Below, one piece after another: positions 44,637 to 56,236 of a stretch of DNA of 64,000 bases. This stretch comes from Ampullaceana balthica (taxonomy: Eukaryota > Mollusca > Gastropoda > Lymnaeidae): positions 62,001-126,000 of the forward strand of contig CALYLW010001085.1 of the NCBI GenBank assembly GCA_944989445.1, read 5' to 3'. Numbering within the stretch: position 1 is the stretch's first letter; every line of letters begins with the position of its first letter. The position numbers and the translations under genes were made by a program. The notes beneath the pieces are model-generated. The model was not told the DNA's origin, did no database searches, and saw nothing but the letters and a program-made list of their open reading frames with translations.

Positions 44637-46740
44637 CAGGGGCGGGCAAACTTTTTCTACAGAGGGCCGGATTGAAAATTTTATTGTTATAGGCGGGCCG
44701 CATATATATTTTGTCTACCTCAATTACAATTGAAAACGTCTAAATATAAATTAATGATTATAACCATGTAATTGTCATTTTATATCACATTCACACTCTA
44801 TTACACATGTACATTACATTTTAAAATACTAACTGAAACAGTTTCTAATTTAATAATAAGATTTTACTATTGATTATTACTTCAACAAAAGTTTATTGTT
44901 ACCTGTCATAATAATTATGAAGAAGTAGGAATATAATTTACATATAAGCTGAAGATAGAGTACAATTATAATTAATGAGAAGTATGTAATTGTTCACAAT
45001 TTTAAATAATGTTCTTAAACTGTGGAACCAGGTTACTGCCGCAATGTTCCCTTTAAGCTGCGCGGCTGCGCAGACATTTGACTGATGCCGTGCAGCAGTT
45101 TTGAATTGCCGCGCAGCAAATTTTGTAAAATATTGTACAAAAAATGGAGACTGTGCAACTGTTTTCACCTTCTTTCCCGTAGAACAAGGAGAGCTTTGCC
45201 TGAAATGATTTAATATGCACATACATTTCATGTGCAAACAAATTATTGCCCTCAAGTTTGACATTCAGTTCATTCAACTTTTCCATAATGTCAATAGCAA
45301 ACATGAAGTCTGACTTCCACTCTTCATTAAAAATGGTAGTAACAAAGTCACAAGCAAAACCCTTCATCTCCAAGAACATCACTATGTCAGTGCGCACTGC
45401 TGTGGTAGATAATATCATAATATTCAGTTTCCAATTCTTCAAGCAGCGCCTTGAACTGCCTGTGGTTAAGTGACCTGGCTCTGATGAGGATTATCAAACG
45501 GACAACTGGGACAATAACATGCTTGATATTCAACGCACCTTTACACAGACTTTCCTGATGGATGACACAGTGGAGAGGTAAGAGTGTATGGTCAGGATGT
45601 TCTTCTTTAACTTTATTTTTTATCAACTTCACAAGAACTACGTTTTTTCCAGTCAAAGCACGCGCTCCATCGGTTGTTACACTTGCTATCTTGTTCTTTA
45701 CCAACCCAGTTCTCTTAACACAGATCTCAACAGCATTGAATAAATCCTGGCCTGTAAATGTGTCTTTGAGTGGCTCAACACTAAGTAATTGTTCGGTTAC
45801 TCAAAACGAGTGTTTATTCCCCGTCCAACAATTGTGCTGTGTCCTGTACATCGGTACATGTACTTTCGTCCAACGCAAGAGAGTACCACAAAAATATTCT
45901 TAGCTTGGATCTCGAAGTTGGTGCATAAAATTATCGCTAATTGTTTCAACACGCCTGACTTTAACAGTTCTCCATGGTAAAGAAATACTACCAAATTTTG
46001 TTTTCTGTTCTGGACGCATAATGCTTGCAGCATCTGAAAAGCAATCCTTGATGAATTCGCTGTCAGAAAAATACTTATTCCGTTTTACAATCGTATGGGA
46101 CAGCACCAAACTGGTTTTGGTTGCAGCATCTTGTATTCCAGGCTGTTTTGTGAAAACAGTTTGCTGCTTGTTAAAATTATATTAAACAATTCATGGCAAT
46201 TCCTTTTTCGCTCTTCGTTCCTCAAATTGTGCCCGAAATACAAGTGTTTTTTTTTAAAGTTGTACTCCTTAAAGACGCTCACACACTCATGGCACAGCAA
46301 GCGGACTGCTTTGCTGCCAAAACTCGTGAAGCAATATTTAGCAGTCCATTCCTCATTAAAAACACGATATGTGTCACCAATCTTTTTATTTTTAGGCAGC
46401 ACTCATGGTTAAAGTTAAATCAACGTCTATTCACTTTTAAATTAAAAATTTTTCAAAACCGCCAAAATGTAAATCGTCAACAAAAGCCACTTCCGGTTGA
46501 GCTGAAATGCAGTTTGAATAAGGATGTTAACAATTAATGACTAATGATCATTAATCAGTTCTGGAGCCATAAAACCGATTTAATATCCCTAGATTCGAAT
46601 CAAATAATCGGAATAAAATTTTAAAAATATATCGAAAATTCTAAACTAAACAAAGAAAATTAAAATTGACTTATGATCGCAACATATACATGCCTACGGG
46701 CCGCATAATATACTCTGGTGGGCCGCATGTACCTCTAATC
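44637..46740 (-). mobile_element. hAT4 remnant, GTF2IRD2/ZBED-like transposase
   Basis: The left end CAGGGGCGGGCAAACTTTTT followed by GGGCCGGATTG is a typical hAT terminus. At the right, CGGGCCGCATAATATACTCT and GGTGGGCCGCATG are subterminal repeats, but the final inverted end is not found. Coding remnants are on the minus strand (next entry). A CTTTAAGCTGCGCGGCTGCG MITE end lies at 45050. Confidence 0.75.
44960..46402 (-). pseudogene. hAT4 transposase fragments
   Basis: In order on the minus strand: 46402-46100, a zinc-finger-like N-terminus (YRVFNEEWTAKYCFTSFG, VRLLCHECVSVFK). 46109-45900, FSDSEFIKDCFSDAASIM. 45704-45440, VTTDGARALTGKN, PLHCVIHQESLCKGAL and LNHRQFKALLEELETEY. 45440-45180, FACDFVTTIFNEEW. 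This order is that of hAT transposases related to GTF2IRD2. At least three frame changes, so inactive. Confidence 0.8.
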
Positions 46741-46885
46741 TAACCCTAACATGTAGTACTTCAAGTCTAACACTAACATGTAGTACATCAAGTCTAACCC
46801 TAACATGTAGTACCTCAAGTCTAGCCCTAGCATGTATTACCTCTAGTCTAACCCTAACATGTAGTATCTTGAGTATAACACTAAT
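46729..46885. repeat. ~30 bp tandem repeat with telomere-like words
   Basis: About five units of ACATGTAGTACCTCAAGTCT followed by AACCCTA; some units contain TAACCCTAAC. Borders the right end of hAT4. Confidence 0.8.
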
Positions 46886-46889
46886 CTCA

Positions 46890-48110
46890 AATTACAACAT
46901 GATTTTGATCACTGAAAGTTTTATTTCCTATCTACATGTGATGAACTTAATGATAAGGTTACATAAATATTATAAGCTGACCATGCACGTGCAGCGTACT
47001 TTGCTTTTTACTCTTGACATTTAATACCAATGATATTGTCGGCACAGACAACCCGTGTGTTTAATTATGAAGTAAGTTGTTGAACAGGTAAGCCTGAAAG
47101 ATGTAATGTTGTCTCCCATGCTACACACAACCATCACAATACAGTTAAACGTACCCCCATGATGCCATATTATTTAATGGACGAGCTAAGCAGGATTTTG
47201 AAGAAAAAAAATGCTTTCATTTCATGTTACATAATTTACGGTTCTGGAAATAAAGAGATGTTTATGAAATCTTCAAGATAAAAACTTTCCAAAGAATACA
47301 TTATTTCTCTAGCATTCATCTATAAATAGACTGGGCGAAAATATCAGTGCGCTTTGGAACCAGGAAGTTACTTCAACTATTTGCTAGGTACCGTACGTAA
47401 AGGGGCTTTGCTGTTCATTCACGCGTATAAACATTGCTCTACATTTTAATACACTTTTTATCTAATGTTTGTCACCAAACATATTTGGCTAGAAATTGAA
47501 AAAAAATTAACCTTAACATTAAACTAATTGCTGATTTTGAATTGATTTCTAAAATTATTACATAAGCGTTTGCTACGTCTTATTTCTAAATTTGAAGTAT
47601 TTAATTGTTAGATTGTTGCACTCGAAAATATTGTTGCTAATACTAAATATTTAAAAAAACAAATTTTAATATTGTCCAACTTTAAAATGTACTTTAATCA
47701 GTATTTTACTACATATTTGATCTAATGAAAAATGACGTGTTATTATAATATACAACGTTTATACTAATTTATACATATGTTTGAAAAGTAACATAATCTT
47801 ATACACATATCAAACTTAAACGAATCGTCACAACTTTAATAACTGTGTGTTAATTCAATGAGCAAAGTTTTTGCCACCCAAAATCTAAACATTTTAATGA
47901 TTAAATTAGCTTTTTCCCATAAAGTATTTTGATACAACAAAAGTAAAGAAATTTTACATTGAAGCATAGAATTCCAGTGCTAGTGGTGCCAAAGCCAAAT
48001 TGCTCAAGTTTATTTTATCCAGAAACTTAAAGTGCGCATCTGTGTCTAAGACATTAATTGAATGTTGCTGTCACTGAGAGGACGATTAGTTTCCACCACT
48101 TGGTGAATTA
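46890..48110. other. Intergenic, nothing recognised
   Basis: AT-rich, no coding frames with protein-like composition, no element ends seen. Confidence 0.5.
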
Positions 48111-48181
48111 AGTTGTGCTACAGAGAATCTGCTGTAAGGCCGATAGGCGGGGGTTCAAGACTTATTGGACTTCACACTCAG

Positions 48182-48221
48182 ACACACACACATGCACACA
48201 CACACACACACACACACACAA
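48182..48221. repeat. (CA)n microsatellite
   Basis: About 40 bp of CA dinucleotides with one ATG interruption. Confidence 0.95.
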
Positions 48222-48373
48222 AGGGGCATGTTTGAAGCTGGTTAATTATTTAAAGAGTTGTAGAACATTATTGAACATCGTTCTAACCGGAGACCAGCTG
48301 GCTATGAGGTGCTCGAATCAAAGACCATGTAACAAAAAGACCATCTTAGAGGACATATGTCAGAGTTCTTCTT

Positions 48374-48508
48374 TGAGAGAGAGAAAGAGAGAGACAGAGA
48401 GAGGGGAGAGAAAGCATGAGAGAAAGAGCGCGTGCTCAATATACATATAGAGAGAGATAGCGTGAGAGAGAGAGAGCCTGAGAGAGAGAGAGACAAAGAT
48501 AGAGAGAG

Positions 48509-48547
<39 letters not shown>

Positions 48548-48816
48548 AAGAGAGAAAGTGAGAGAGTTAGAGTGGGAGTGAGAGAGAGGGAGTGAGAAAG
48601 AAACAAAGAGAGAGAGAGAGACATAGAAAGAGAGAGAGACATAGAAAGAGAGAGAGAGAGAGAGAAGAGAGAGAGAGAAACAAAGAGAGAGAGAGAGAAA
48701 AGAGAGAGAGAAACAAAGAGAGGGAGAAAATAAAGAGAGAGAGAAACAAGAAATTGAGAGAGAGAAGAAGAAGAAGAGAAAATAAACAGGGACAAAGACA
48801 GAAAGAGAGAGAGAGA
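48374..48816. repeat. Purine (GA)n tract
   Basis: About 440 bp almost free of pyrimidines on the plus strand, made of GAGA with AAAG, ACAA and GAAAC interruptions. Ser/Leu-rich or Arg/Glu-rich reading frames across it are by-products of composition. Confidence 0.95.
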
Positions 48817-48920
48817 TACTGCATTAATGTTCACCACACAACCCTTTCAATTTTCTCAAGTACACCAGGCCATGAATTATTTGCACGAGAAATTCTGATT
48901 TTTCTGAAAAGTTACTTAAT

Positions 48921-49140
48921 TTAAACTAAATTTGGATAACGTAAACCAAAGTTGTATAACGTAAACCAAAGTTGGATAATGTAAACCAAAGTTGGATAAT
49001 GTAAACCAAAGTTGGTTAATGTAAACCAAAGTTGGATAACGTAAACCAAAGTTGGATAACGTAAACCAAAGTTGGATAATGTAAACCAAAGTTGGATAAC
49101 GTAAACCAACGTTGGATAATGTAAACCAAAGTTGGATAAT
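48921..49140. repeat. 20 bp minisatellite, 11 copies
   Basis: Exact 20 bp period of GTAAACCAAAGTTGGATAAC/T; the first unit is degenerate. Ends 30 bp before a solo LTR. Confidence 0.96.
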
Positions 49141-49171
49141 CACAGTTACATAATATAAAGAAAAGGGGGGA

Positions 49172-49661
49172 TGTCAGGGTATGAGAATCACTGCGAATGA
49201 TTGTTGTGAGATAGTTGGAACATTGTTGTGACTCGGGTCAAGGCGTGACTTGACAAGAGTTCACTTGTCAATAACGGTGTTAATTGTAGTCACTCGGTAT
49301 GAAAGTTAGACAGCCGGGCTGTGTATAAATAGTGTGTGTTAGACAGAGAGAGGAGAGACATGTGAATACTGACCGAGTGCAGAGGTCCATAGTCCTTGTT
49401 AGGACTAGCCATTAGGATAGAGCGTTGGCTCTGATAGCTGGTGACACATCGAGGTGGCTCGAGTGTTCAGCGTGGTACTGCGAGTATTAGGGACAGAGAG
49501 TCCGTGTATGCACTTACGAGTGAGTGGACATTGTTAATGGATTACGTCGTGTACCTGAATCTGTTGCTGTAAATATATTGCTGAATGAATAAAGGCTTGA
49601 AGTATACCGTGAACAAGAGTCGAGACTTCGTCTTAATTTATCCAGAACCCAGAACGCAACA
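49172..49661 (+). mobile_element. Solo LTR, 490 bp
   Basis: TGTCAGGGTATGAGAATC at the left, CCAGAACGCAACA at the right, and identical GGGGA at 49167-49171 and 49662-49666. It has a TATA-like GTGTATAAATAG (about 49320) and a polyadenylation signal GAATAAAGG (about 49586), so its orientation is plus. No internal retroelement sequence follows. Probably Gypsy-type from the 5 bp duplication. Confidence 0.85.
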
Positions 49662-49904
49662 GGGGAGAATGGACAAAAACTACAGCATGAAGAAATCAGA
49701 ACAACGTGAGTGAACGTTGGTGGAGGGGGCGGGAAACTGCCGACGCATTATTGGTCTCAAGACATGCGCACTGCGGTTAGCTACTTGCCCCCTCCCATCC
49801 TGCACCACTCTAGCTTACCAACCATAAACTGTGATTGGCCGACCCTAGCGAGGGCTATTCGTCATGCTTATTTGCACTCGTCTTGTACTTGATCTGATAA
49901 ATTA

Positions 49905-50306
49905 TATATATACGAGATACGACCCGCGGCTTAGCATATGCCGCAGACATGCTCATCATAGATAGTGCAAAGAACTGTGGGAGGGGGGTGAGAGAAAGGA
50001 CACAAACAGCAGCACGAAGTAAAGGAAAAAAAGCAGAAACAAAGACTTTTTAAAAATTAAAAAAAATTAAATGATCACAAAGGGGCTTGAACTCAGGACT
50101 TTTGGCGTGCAAGGAGGACGTGATAACCACTATACTACAAATCATATGTTATTCTGTGAAGGAACACCGCACGTGAACGCAAGAAGCATCGTTGCCACCC
50201 CCCCCCTTTTCATCCCACTACGCTTGCCAACAGTGATCGGTCGAACACAGTGAGGGTCATTCGCCATGCTTACTTGCACATACTCGTTTAGGTGAAATAT
50301 ATATAT
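49905..50306 (-). mobile_element. Helitron-like ~400 bp unit with tRNA-like segment
   Basis: On the minus strand the unit ends with a diverged hairpin (GCGGCATATGCTAAGCCGC region at 49935) then GGGTCGTATC. Contains the tRNA-like stretch at 50082-50138 and a conserved GTGAAGGAACA block. A diverged relative lies at 51640-51940. Its right border meets a second terminus at 50307. Confidence 0.5.
50082..50138 (-). other. tRNA-like sequence, first copy
   Basis: Minus strand TAGTATAGTGGTTATCACG is a good A box/D-arm of Val-type tRNA. An anticodon-like loop CTTGCAC and a B-box-like GAGTTCAAGCC follow at normal spacing. The T stem does not pair and the acceptor stem is poor, so it is not a working tRNA gene. 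Confidence 0.6.
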
Positions 50307-50340
50307 ACTAGACGACCCGCGGCGTAGCATACGCCGCAGA
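50307..50340 (-). mobile_element. Helitron-like 3' terminus (hairpin and CTAG)
   Basis: Minus strand: hairpin GCGGCGTATGCTACGCCGC, then GGGTCGTCTAG followed by T. An 8 bp perfect stem placed 8 bp before CTAG is the Helitron 3' end pattern. Confidence 0.65.
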
Positions 50341-50805
50341 CTTGCTCATGGAGAGTGCAAAGATAGTGGAGAAAGAACGGACACAAACTACAGCACGAAG
50401 AAATCAAAACAACGCGACTGAACGTCGGTTGGAAACTACCAACTCATTGTTGGTTTCGAGACATTTTCAGGCGAAATTCGGTACACCCCTAATTTCTATG
50501 AAGTCAGCTATAAAACGATAATCGGTTTAAAATCGGAGTTACATAATCGATAATCAGTTTCCCAAACAAAACAACAACAACAACAACACGCAATTAAAAA
50601 CCCTAAATATGACTAACCCTCGCTAGGGTCGGCCAATCACAATTTTTGTTTAAGGGGTGGTAGTAATAAATGGGAGGCGTGTAACAACAACCTCAGTGTG
50701 CATGTCTTCACGTTTACTCGCTATTTTTTATTTACTTAGTGCTGCTTTTTGTGTCTGTACTCTCACCACTCCCCCAACCGTTCTTTGCACTGTCTATGAT
50801 GAGCA

Positions 50806-50845
50806 AGTCTGCGGCGTATGCTACGCCGCGGGTCTCTCCAGAGTT
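50806..50845 (+). mobile_element. Helitron-like 3' terminus, plus orientation, degenerate
   Basis: Same GCGGCGTATGCTACGCCGC hairpin followed by GGGTCTCTCCAG, lacking CTAG. Confidence 0.55.
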
Positions 50846-50943
50846 CCTTCTTTTCATTCACTCACAGTCATTTGCCCAAACCCACCCCATTTTGACAACT
50901 GTGTCTTTCAGGAAGTCTTCCCCCGTCACTAAATCATTAGCGG

Positions 50944-51076
50944 CAGGGGAGGATTAAGACTGCATGGGCCCCTGGCTGCAATTCAAACTGGGGCCCTATC
51001 CAGCCAGTGTATCTTTAGATAAAATGATAGCTAGCAGCTAATTTAAGACTGTAACTTGTAACTATTCAGCAAAATA

Positions 51077-51163
<87 letters not shown>

Positions 51164-51600
51164 GAACACGAAGAAATAACTGTTTGCCGGTATCGTAAAA
51201 TTGAGTGTAAAAGACAATTTAAAGAATAAAAATACAAATTTTAAAAAATGCCACACCCCACCGGGGGATTGAGGCCTATATACTTCTAATTAGACCAGCA
51301 GAGCTAGTGCAAATTTTGTCAATTTACGATACATAAGTGATATTCTTTAATATTTCTCTTTGTGAGCCTATCAAATCAGGTTTTGCCGATTACTATTTTA
51401 AGGCTATTGTATCGGAATATAGATCAGATTAATAATAATAGATACCATTTTATTAATTTGTTTAATTTATCATAATTTCAGTGATTCGTGTACATATTTG
51501 TCCATTTTTATTATAAAATATACTAAATTTGGGGGGGGGGCCTAAATCATCGGGGGCCCCTGGCTTTAGCCCGTTTAGCCCCCCCCCTAATCCGCCATAG
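50944..51600. mobile_element. 657 bp hAT non-autonomous element
   Basis: Ends CAGGGGAGGATTAAGACTG and CCTAATCCGCCATAG, flanked by perfect ATTAGCGG at 50936-50943 and 51601-51608. It shares ends with hAT2 (GGGCCCCTGGCT, GGGGCCCTATCCAG). It splits a Helitron-like hairpin. Contains a (TA)n run at 51079-51159 and no transposase. Confidence 0.9.
51079..51159. repeat. (TA)n microsatellite
   Basis: About 80 bp, nearly pure. Confidence 0.95.
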
Positions 51601-51640
51601 ATTAGCGGCATATTCTACGCCGCGGGTCATCTAGTGTTGG
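51601..51640 (+). mobile_element. Helitron-like 3' terminus split by hAT element
   Basis: GCGGCATATTCTACGCCGC, then GGGTCATCTAG before T. The first bases (ATTAGCGG) are the hAT target duplication, so the Helitron came first. Confidence 0.6.
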
Positions 51641-51703
51641 CAATAAAGGGGTAAAAGAACGGGCACAAACATTTTAAAAAATTTTTTTAAAAAAAATTAA
51701 TGT

Positions 51704-51772
51704 TTTCGCTGGGGCTTGATCCCAAGAACTTCCCCGTATGAGGCGGACGTGATAATCAGTACACTACGAATC
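51704..51772 (-). other. tRNA-like sequence, second copy
   Basis: Minus strand TCGTAGTGTACTGATTATC (A box), loop CTCATAC and T arm TTGGG/CCCAG with loop ATCAAGC that pairs properly. It is Val-type in origin by overall similarity. The acceptor stem is incomplete. Located in a unit homologous to 50060-50300. Confidence 0.6.
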
Positions 51773-52380
51773 TCACGTTTTCTGTGAAGGAACAATGCAA
51801 GTGAAATGCAAGGATCATTGTTCGTCTCGATACATCGGTCGACCCAAGTACAAGCGAGGGTCATTCGTCATGCTCGGTTGCAGATACTTGCAGCTTGCTT
51901 GTCTCGCATGGTCCCACCATGAAGAGAATTATATATATAGATATAGATAGATATATATAGAGATATGTTTAGATTACTAGACTTTGCCTGCCGCAACGCA
52001 TGACTAGGATTAGGAGCTGGAAATATTAAGAAAGAAATTTACCAGCCAAAAGAAATACTTGCTGAGAGATGAAAGTGGGAATACGTTTAATTTAATAGAA
52101 ATACATTTTAGGTCAAAAATTATCACTGAAAAGGTGCCAATTTCCCACCTACTAAATTTATTTGTTATAACACATATTCAAATAACGATTTTCAATACAT
52201 TGTATTTTTTACTTCTAAGCAATCTATTCTAAATGTCTTGAGAACATAGCCTACCAGCAGACAAACATGTATTCAGAAATTTAGTGTGGTATCCGTGGTT
52301 TAGAATAATTCCAATCAACACTTAACGTGTTAGATTAACTAAAATCATGATATTTTTAACCCAACCCATGTCAAACAATT

Positions 52381-52620
52381 GACAGGCCACCAACACGACT
52401 CATGGCTACATGTTAGAGAGACCTGTCATTTCTAGTTATTGACAGGCCACCAACACGACTCATGGCTACATGTTGGAGAGACCTGTCATTTCTAGTTATT
52501 GACAGGCCACCAACACGACTCATGGCTACATGTTAGAGAGACCTGTCATTTCTAGTTATTGACAGGCAACCAACACGACTCATGGCTACATGTTGGAGAG
52601 ACCTGTCATTTCTAGTTATT
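52381..52620. repeat. 60 bp minisatellite, 4 copies
   Basis: Four exact-length units beginning GACAGGCCACCAACACGACT. Units alternate TTAGAG / TTGGAG (A, G, A, G), which hints at duplication of a two-unit block. Confidence 0.97.
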
Positions 52621-53348
52621 GACAGACTCAAACACGCCCCGGTACACACATATATATATATATAGATACATACATACATACATACCAACAAATACGCCCA
52701 TACATTGCCGATATAATCTTAAAACAACACTTTCGATATGACATATTTAACCATCGTGAAAATAGGTATGCAATATGAATAAATTAATTATAAATATCTT
52801 TCACTTACCAAATCCTTTTACTCGAGGAAAGGTATAACGTCCTTGTGTGACGAATGTATGGGAATACAATAAAAAAAAACTGATTCAATTCCTCACATTG
52901 CTTCTTGAAATCTTTACTTCTCTTTCAAGACTGGCAATAAGTCAAAGGTACATAAAATGTCAAAAGATATATCGCGCTTTAAGAGAACGCCATGAAGCAC
53001 AAAACCAGAATGGCGTGTCTTGAAGGTTGGCAAACAGGCCAACAAAAAGCGATTCACCCAAAGCCACTTCTTTGTATTTTGTTGTTACGTTGTGATCATG
53101 TCTTGTCTCGAACAAAAAAATTGGCATATTAAATTTGATGTATCTTATAGTTGTGATGCAAACTTTGTATAAAGCTATTTTATTAATATTAGGCAATACA
53201 GTTATATAGATAGGAGGATTAAAAAAAACAAAAACAATAAAATTAGTACCTTCTACAGATAAAAAGAAAAGAGAAGACATAAAAAATATACTCATATTAA
53301 GGGTAATGAAAAATAATTAAAAGTACCTGTTTTTATTATTATATTTTA

Positions 53349-53440
53349 TCTTATCTGTTACATACGCCCATTCTATACAGCATATTATTGCGTCCTACGC
53401 TTATCCATGGCTAATGTCTAGTCTTTCATTTACATACTTA
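53349..53440 (-). mobile_element. LINE A 3'-end fragment
   Basis: TTATCTTATCTGTTACATAC, then ATTCTATACAGCATATTATT and CCTACGCTTATCCATGG match the LINE A tail at 925-1000. 5'-truncated after about 90 bp. Confidence 0.7.
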
Positions 53441-55560
53441 AGTGAATTCGTGAATCCAATATTGAAATGAATACAATGAGATGAGAGGCTGCTATTAATA
53501 TACTTGTTATTTAAAGTGTACTATTCAATATTGAAGATCATCACACGTTTCAACATTTAAAATTCTAATAAAAATGCAAGACTAGACACAAACAACAAAT
53601 AACCGTATTAGACGCAAAAATAAAAGCGTGTGTGCCAAGCATATTGAAATTAATATCCTGCATGTTTTCAGGATTGTTCAGTTAGTAACCATATCTTTCA
53701 TGTTCCATACCTGGGGCCGTCGCTTTTATTTTTGTAGACAAGAGAAATTGAAATGAAATCGTAGTGTGTGCCAATAATTTATTTCGTCCATTTTAGTGGA
53801 TTGGAATAAAAATCGTGGTTTAAAATCCTTTTTGTTTTTTTACTATTTTTTTAATTTATGAATTAATTATAAGTTAGCAAACTGTTAATTGTTTTTAAAA
53901 ATTCACTTTTTTACTTCACTTTTAAATAGATTGTTGTCCATTCAACATATTTTATTAGAGTGCTTTAATATTATTTTTTTTCTTTCATATGTTTTATATT
54001 TATTTCTTAGTTGTATTTTATTTAATGTCATTCTTTGTCCTCCATATCATTATTATTGAACTTTCAGTCATTTCTACATCTTACAAATTTTTAATATTTT
54101 CATATTCCGTCTTAATGACTTCACTTAATTTTACCGGTCTCCAGTTTTTATTGAAAGATCGTTGAATACCATCGAGTCTCATCGGAAACCTTTGCACTTG
54201 GAATAAAGATATAGGCCTAACCATTTGTAAATGGTTCCATTGTGACAAGTATCTATCGGGATTACTGAAATGAAAAAGATTAATTTAATAAAGGGGTACG
54301 TTTCAGAGACATTGCTTAAATAAGTATCTTTCTTTAGCGAATTAGCACCTCATTTCTCGGTACTGACTTGCATATTTGAGGGTAAGCTTGTTACTCAGTC
54401 ATTTAAATATGTGGCTTTTTTACTTTCAAGTCATACCATAGCTTTATTTATCCTCTAAATTGATTTAGCTATATTGATCCCCTCACACCTATATCCCTGT
54501 GTATATAAAATTGACTTAAATGTAAGTTACATATTTATTACGACGCTGAACTTAAATAAAAGTATTTTTTTGTAAAAGTATCTATTTGTGTTTTCACTAT
54601 TCATTCCTCCCGATTATATTTAATAGTGATTTTTCTAATAATTCTTTGTGTTAAATACGTCAGGTGCTGATAAATGATTGACAAAGAAAGGTGCTCTTAG
54701 GCAGGAAATTGGTAATAGTAACCTCCGCACACCACAGGAAATATTTTAATAACAATTAATTATTATTTTTTATTGTAAAATATTTTTAAAATCCTTTGAT
54801 AAAGATGTTGTTGTATATTCTACTATAGAATATAACATATTACGACGATAACTGGTATCTTTTTATTTATCTAATTTACCTTTAATTACGCTTTTTCTTA
54901 TAAATACTTTGTTTTTAAATATGCCAGGTGCTGATAAATAAATGACAAGGAAATGCGCTCTCAGGATGATGGGAACAGAAGTAAGTTAATCACCATTATA
55001 GTTGGGACTTGTATATAGGATGTGTGGGACTTTGAAAAAAAATAGTGTTGGCTCTTTTTTTTAAATTAACTTGTATTATAATACTTTGAAACATTACCCC
55101 CCCTGACATTACATGTGTGTGTGATGTCTCGGACATGGACAATATTTCTTAACAACCCCAGTCTCCACATTAATTTAATTTTCTTTTCTTTTTTTTTCAA
55201 ATTATTATTTTTTTTTACATCCATGGACTAAGAAGCGGTTGCATAGTATATTATACAAAATGTGACTTTGTATTTGTATATTTTACTTTTCATTCCTCTA
55301 GATTACTTTTAAAGGGGATCTTTCTTATAATTGTATTTAACAGTGTCAGATGCTGATAAATGATTGACAAATAAAGGTACTCTCAGAGAGGAAAAGGTCA
55401 AAAGGAAGAAAGACGTCATCATCTGTGTTGTCGGGATGTATCAAGGATGTGTTTGACTTTGAAGAAACCAAATAAAATCAATAAAATTCGAAATCGTCAC
55501 AAATTTTCACCACAAAATTCTGCTTGTACGTCAACGTTTAAATTTTTCTGATGCTTTAAT
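53441..55560. other. Intergenic with three diffuse related segments
   Basis: No gene. Segments at about 54590-54710, 54840-54970 and 55260-55400 share ATTCCTC..GATTA, then a T-rich stretch, then CAGGTGCTGATAAATGATTG and TGCTCTCAG. They look like an old tandem array of uneven 250-420 bp units. Confidence 0.55.
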
Positions 55561-55569
55561 CTTCAGTAC

Positions 55570-55791
55570 GCCGTGACTGAGCATTGAGCCAAATAACCTA
55601 CTCTGAGCCGTGACTGAGCATTGAGCCAAATAACCTACTCTGAGCCGTGACTGAGCATTGAGCCAAATAACCTACTCTGAGCCGTGACTGAGCATTGAGC
55701 CAAATAACCTACTCTGAACTGTGACTGAGCATTGAGCCAAATAACCTACTCTGAGCTGTGACTGAGCATTGAGCCAACTAACATAATCTGG
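55570..55791. repeat. 37 bp minisatellite, 6 copies
   Basis: GCCGTGACTGAGCATTGAGC, CAAATAACCTACTCTGA at an exact 37 bp spacing from 55570; the last unit is degenerate. Confidence 0.96.
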
Positions 55792-55979
55792 TCTGGGGCT
55801 GCATTAAACTAAGGGTATTCATTTATCGATAAAAATACCTGAACTTATGGTTAAAGGTGTTATGAGAGTCTATGTATTCTATCCCTTAATAGCGATACGT
55901 CTTTAGTGATACGCTTTCATTAAGTCTCAGGTATACGGTAATTTAATGGTAGCTCATTATCTGTAGGTCGATTTTTTCA

Positions 55980-56160
55980 ACGATAAAAAGACAAAATACA
56001 AAATAAATAGGAACAAAATGATAAGGTGCCGAAAGGACAATGTGCAAAACGACAAATATAAAAACGACAAGATAAAAAATTGACAAGGTGAGAAAAACGA
56101 CAAGGTGACAAAACGACAAGGTGACAAAACGACAAAGTGTCAGAGCTACAACGTGGTGAC
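55980..56160. repeat. ACGACAAGGTGACAAA-type repeats
   Basis: Short-period repeats of ACGACAA and GTGACAAA. The reverse-oriented counterpart is at 56885-57190. Confidence 0.75.
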
Positions 56161-56236
56161 GTCAAGCTACATCATTGTAGAAGCACCTGGCGACGCCCTG
56201 CTACTCGCAAGTGGCCAGCTTTAGATCATTCTAGAG

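Noticed and set aside
48302..48837. Ser/Leu-rich frames over the GA tract
   Set aside because: Low-complexity translation of a purine microsatellite.
48921..49140. Repeat array as CRISPR-like
   Set aside because: Continuous 20 bp minisatellite without spacers.
50082..50138. Functional tRNA gene
   Set aside because: A and B boxes are fair but the acceptor and T stems do not pair.
52381..52620. Regular repeats as a possible CRISPR array
   Set aside because: Units are head to tail without unique spacers, and the DNA is eukaryotic.
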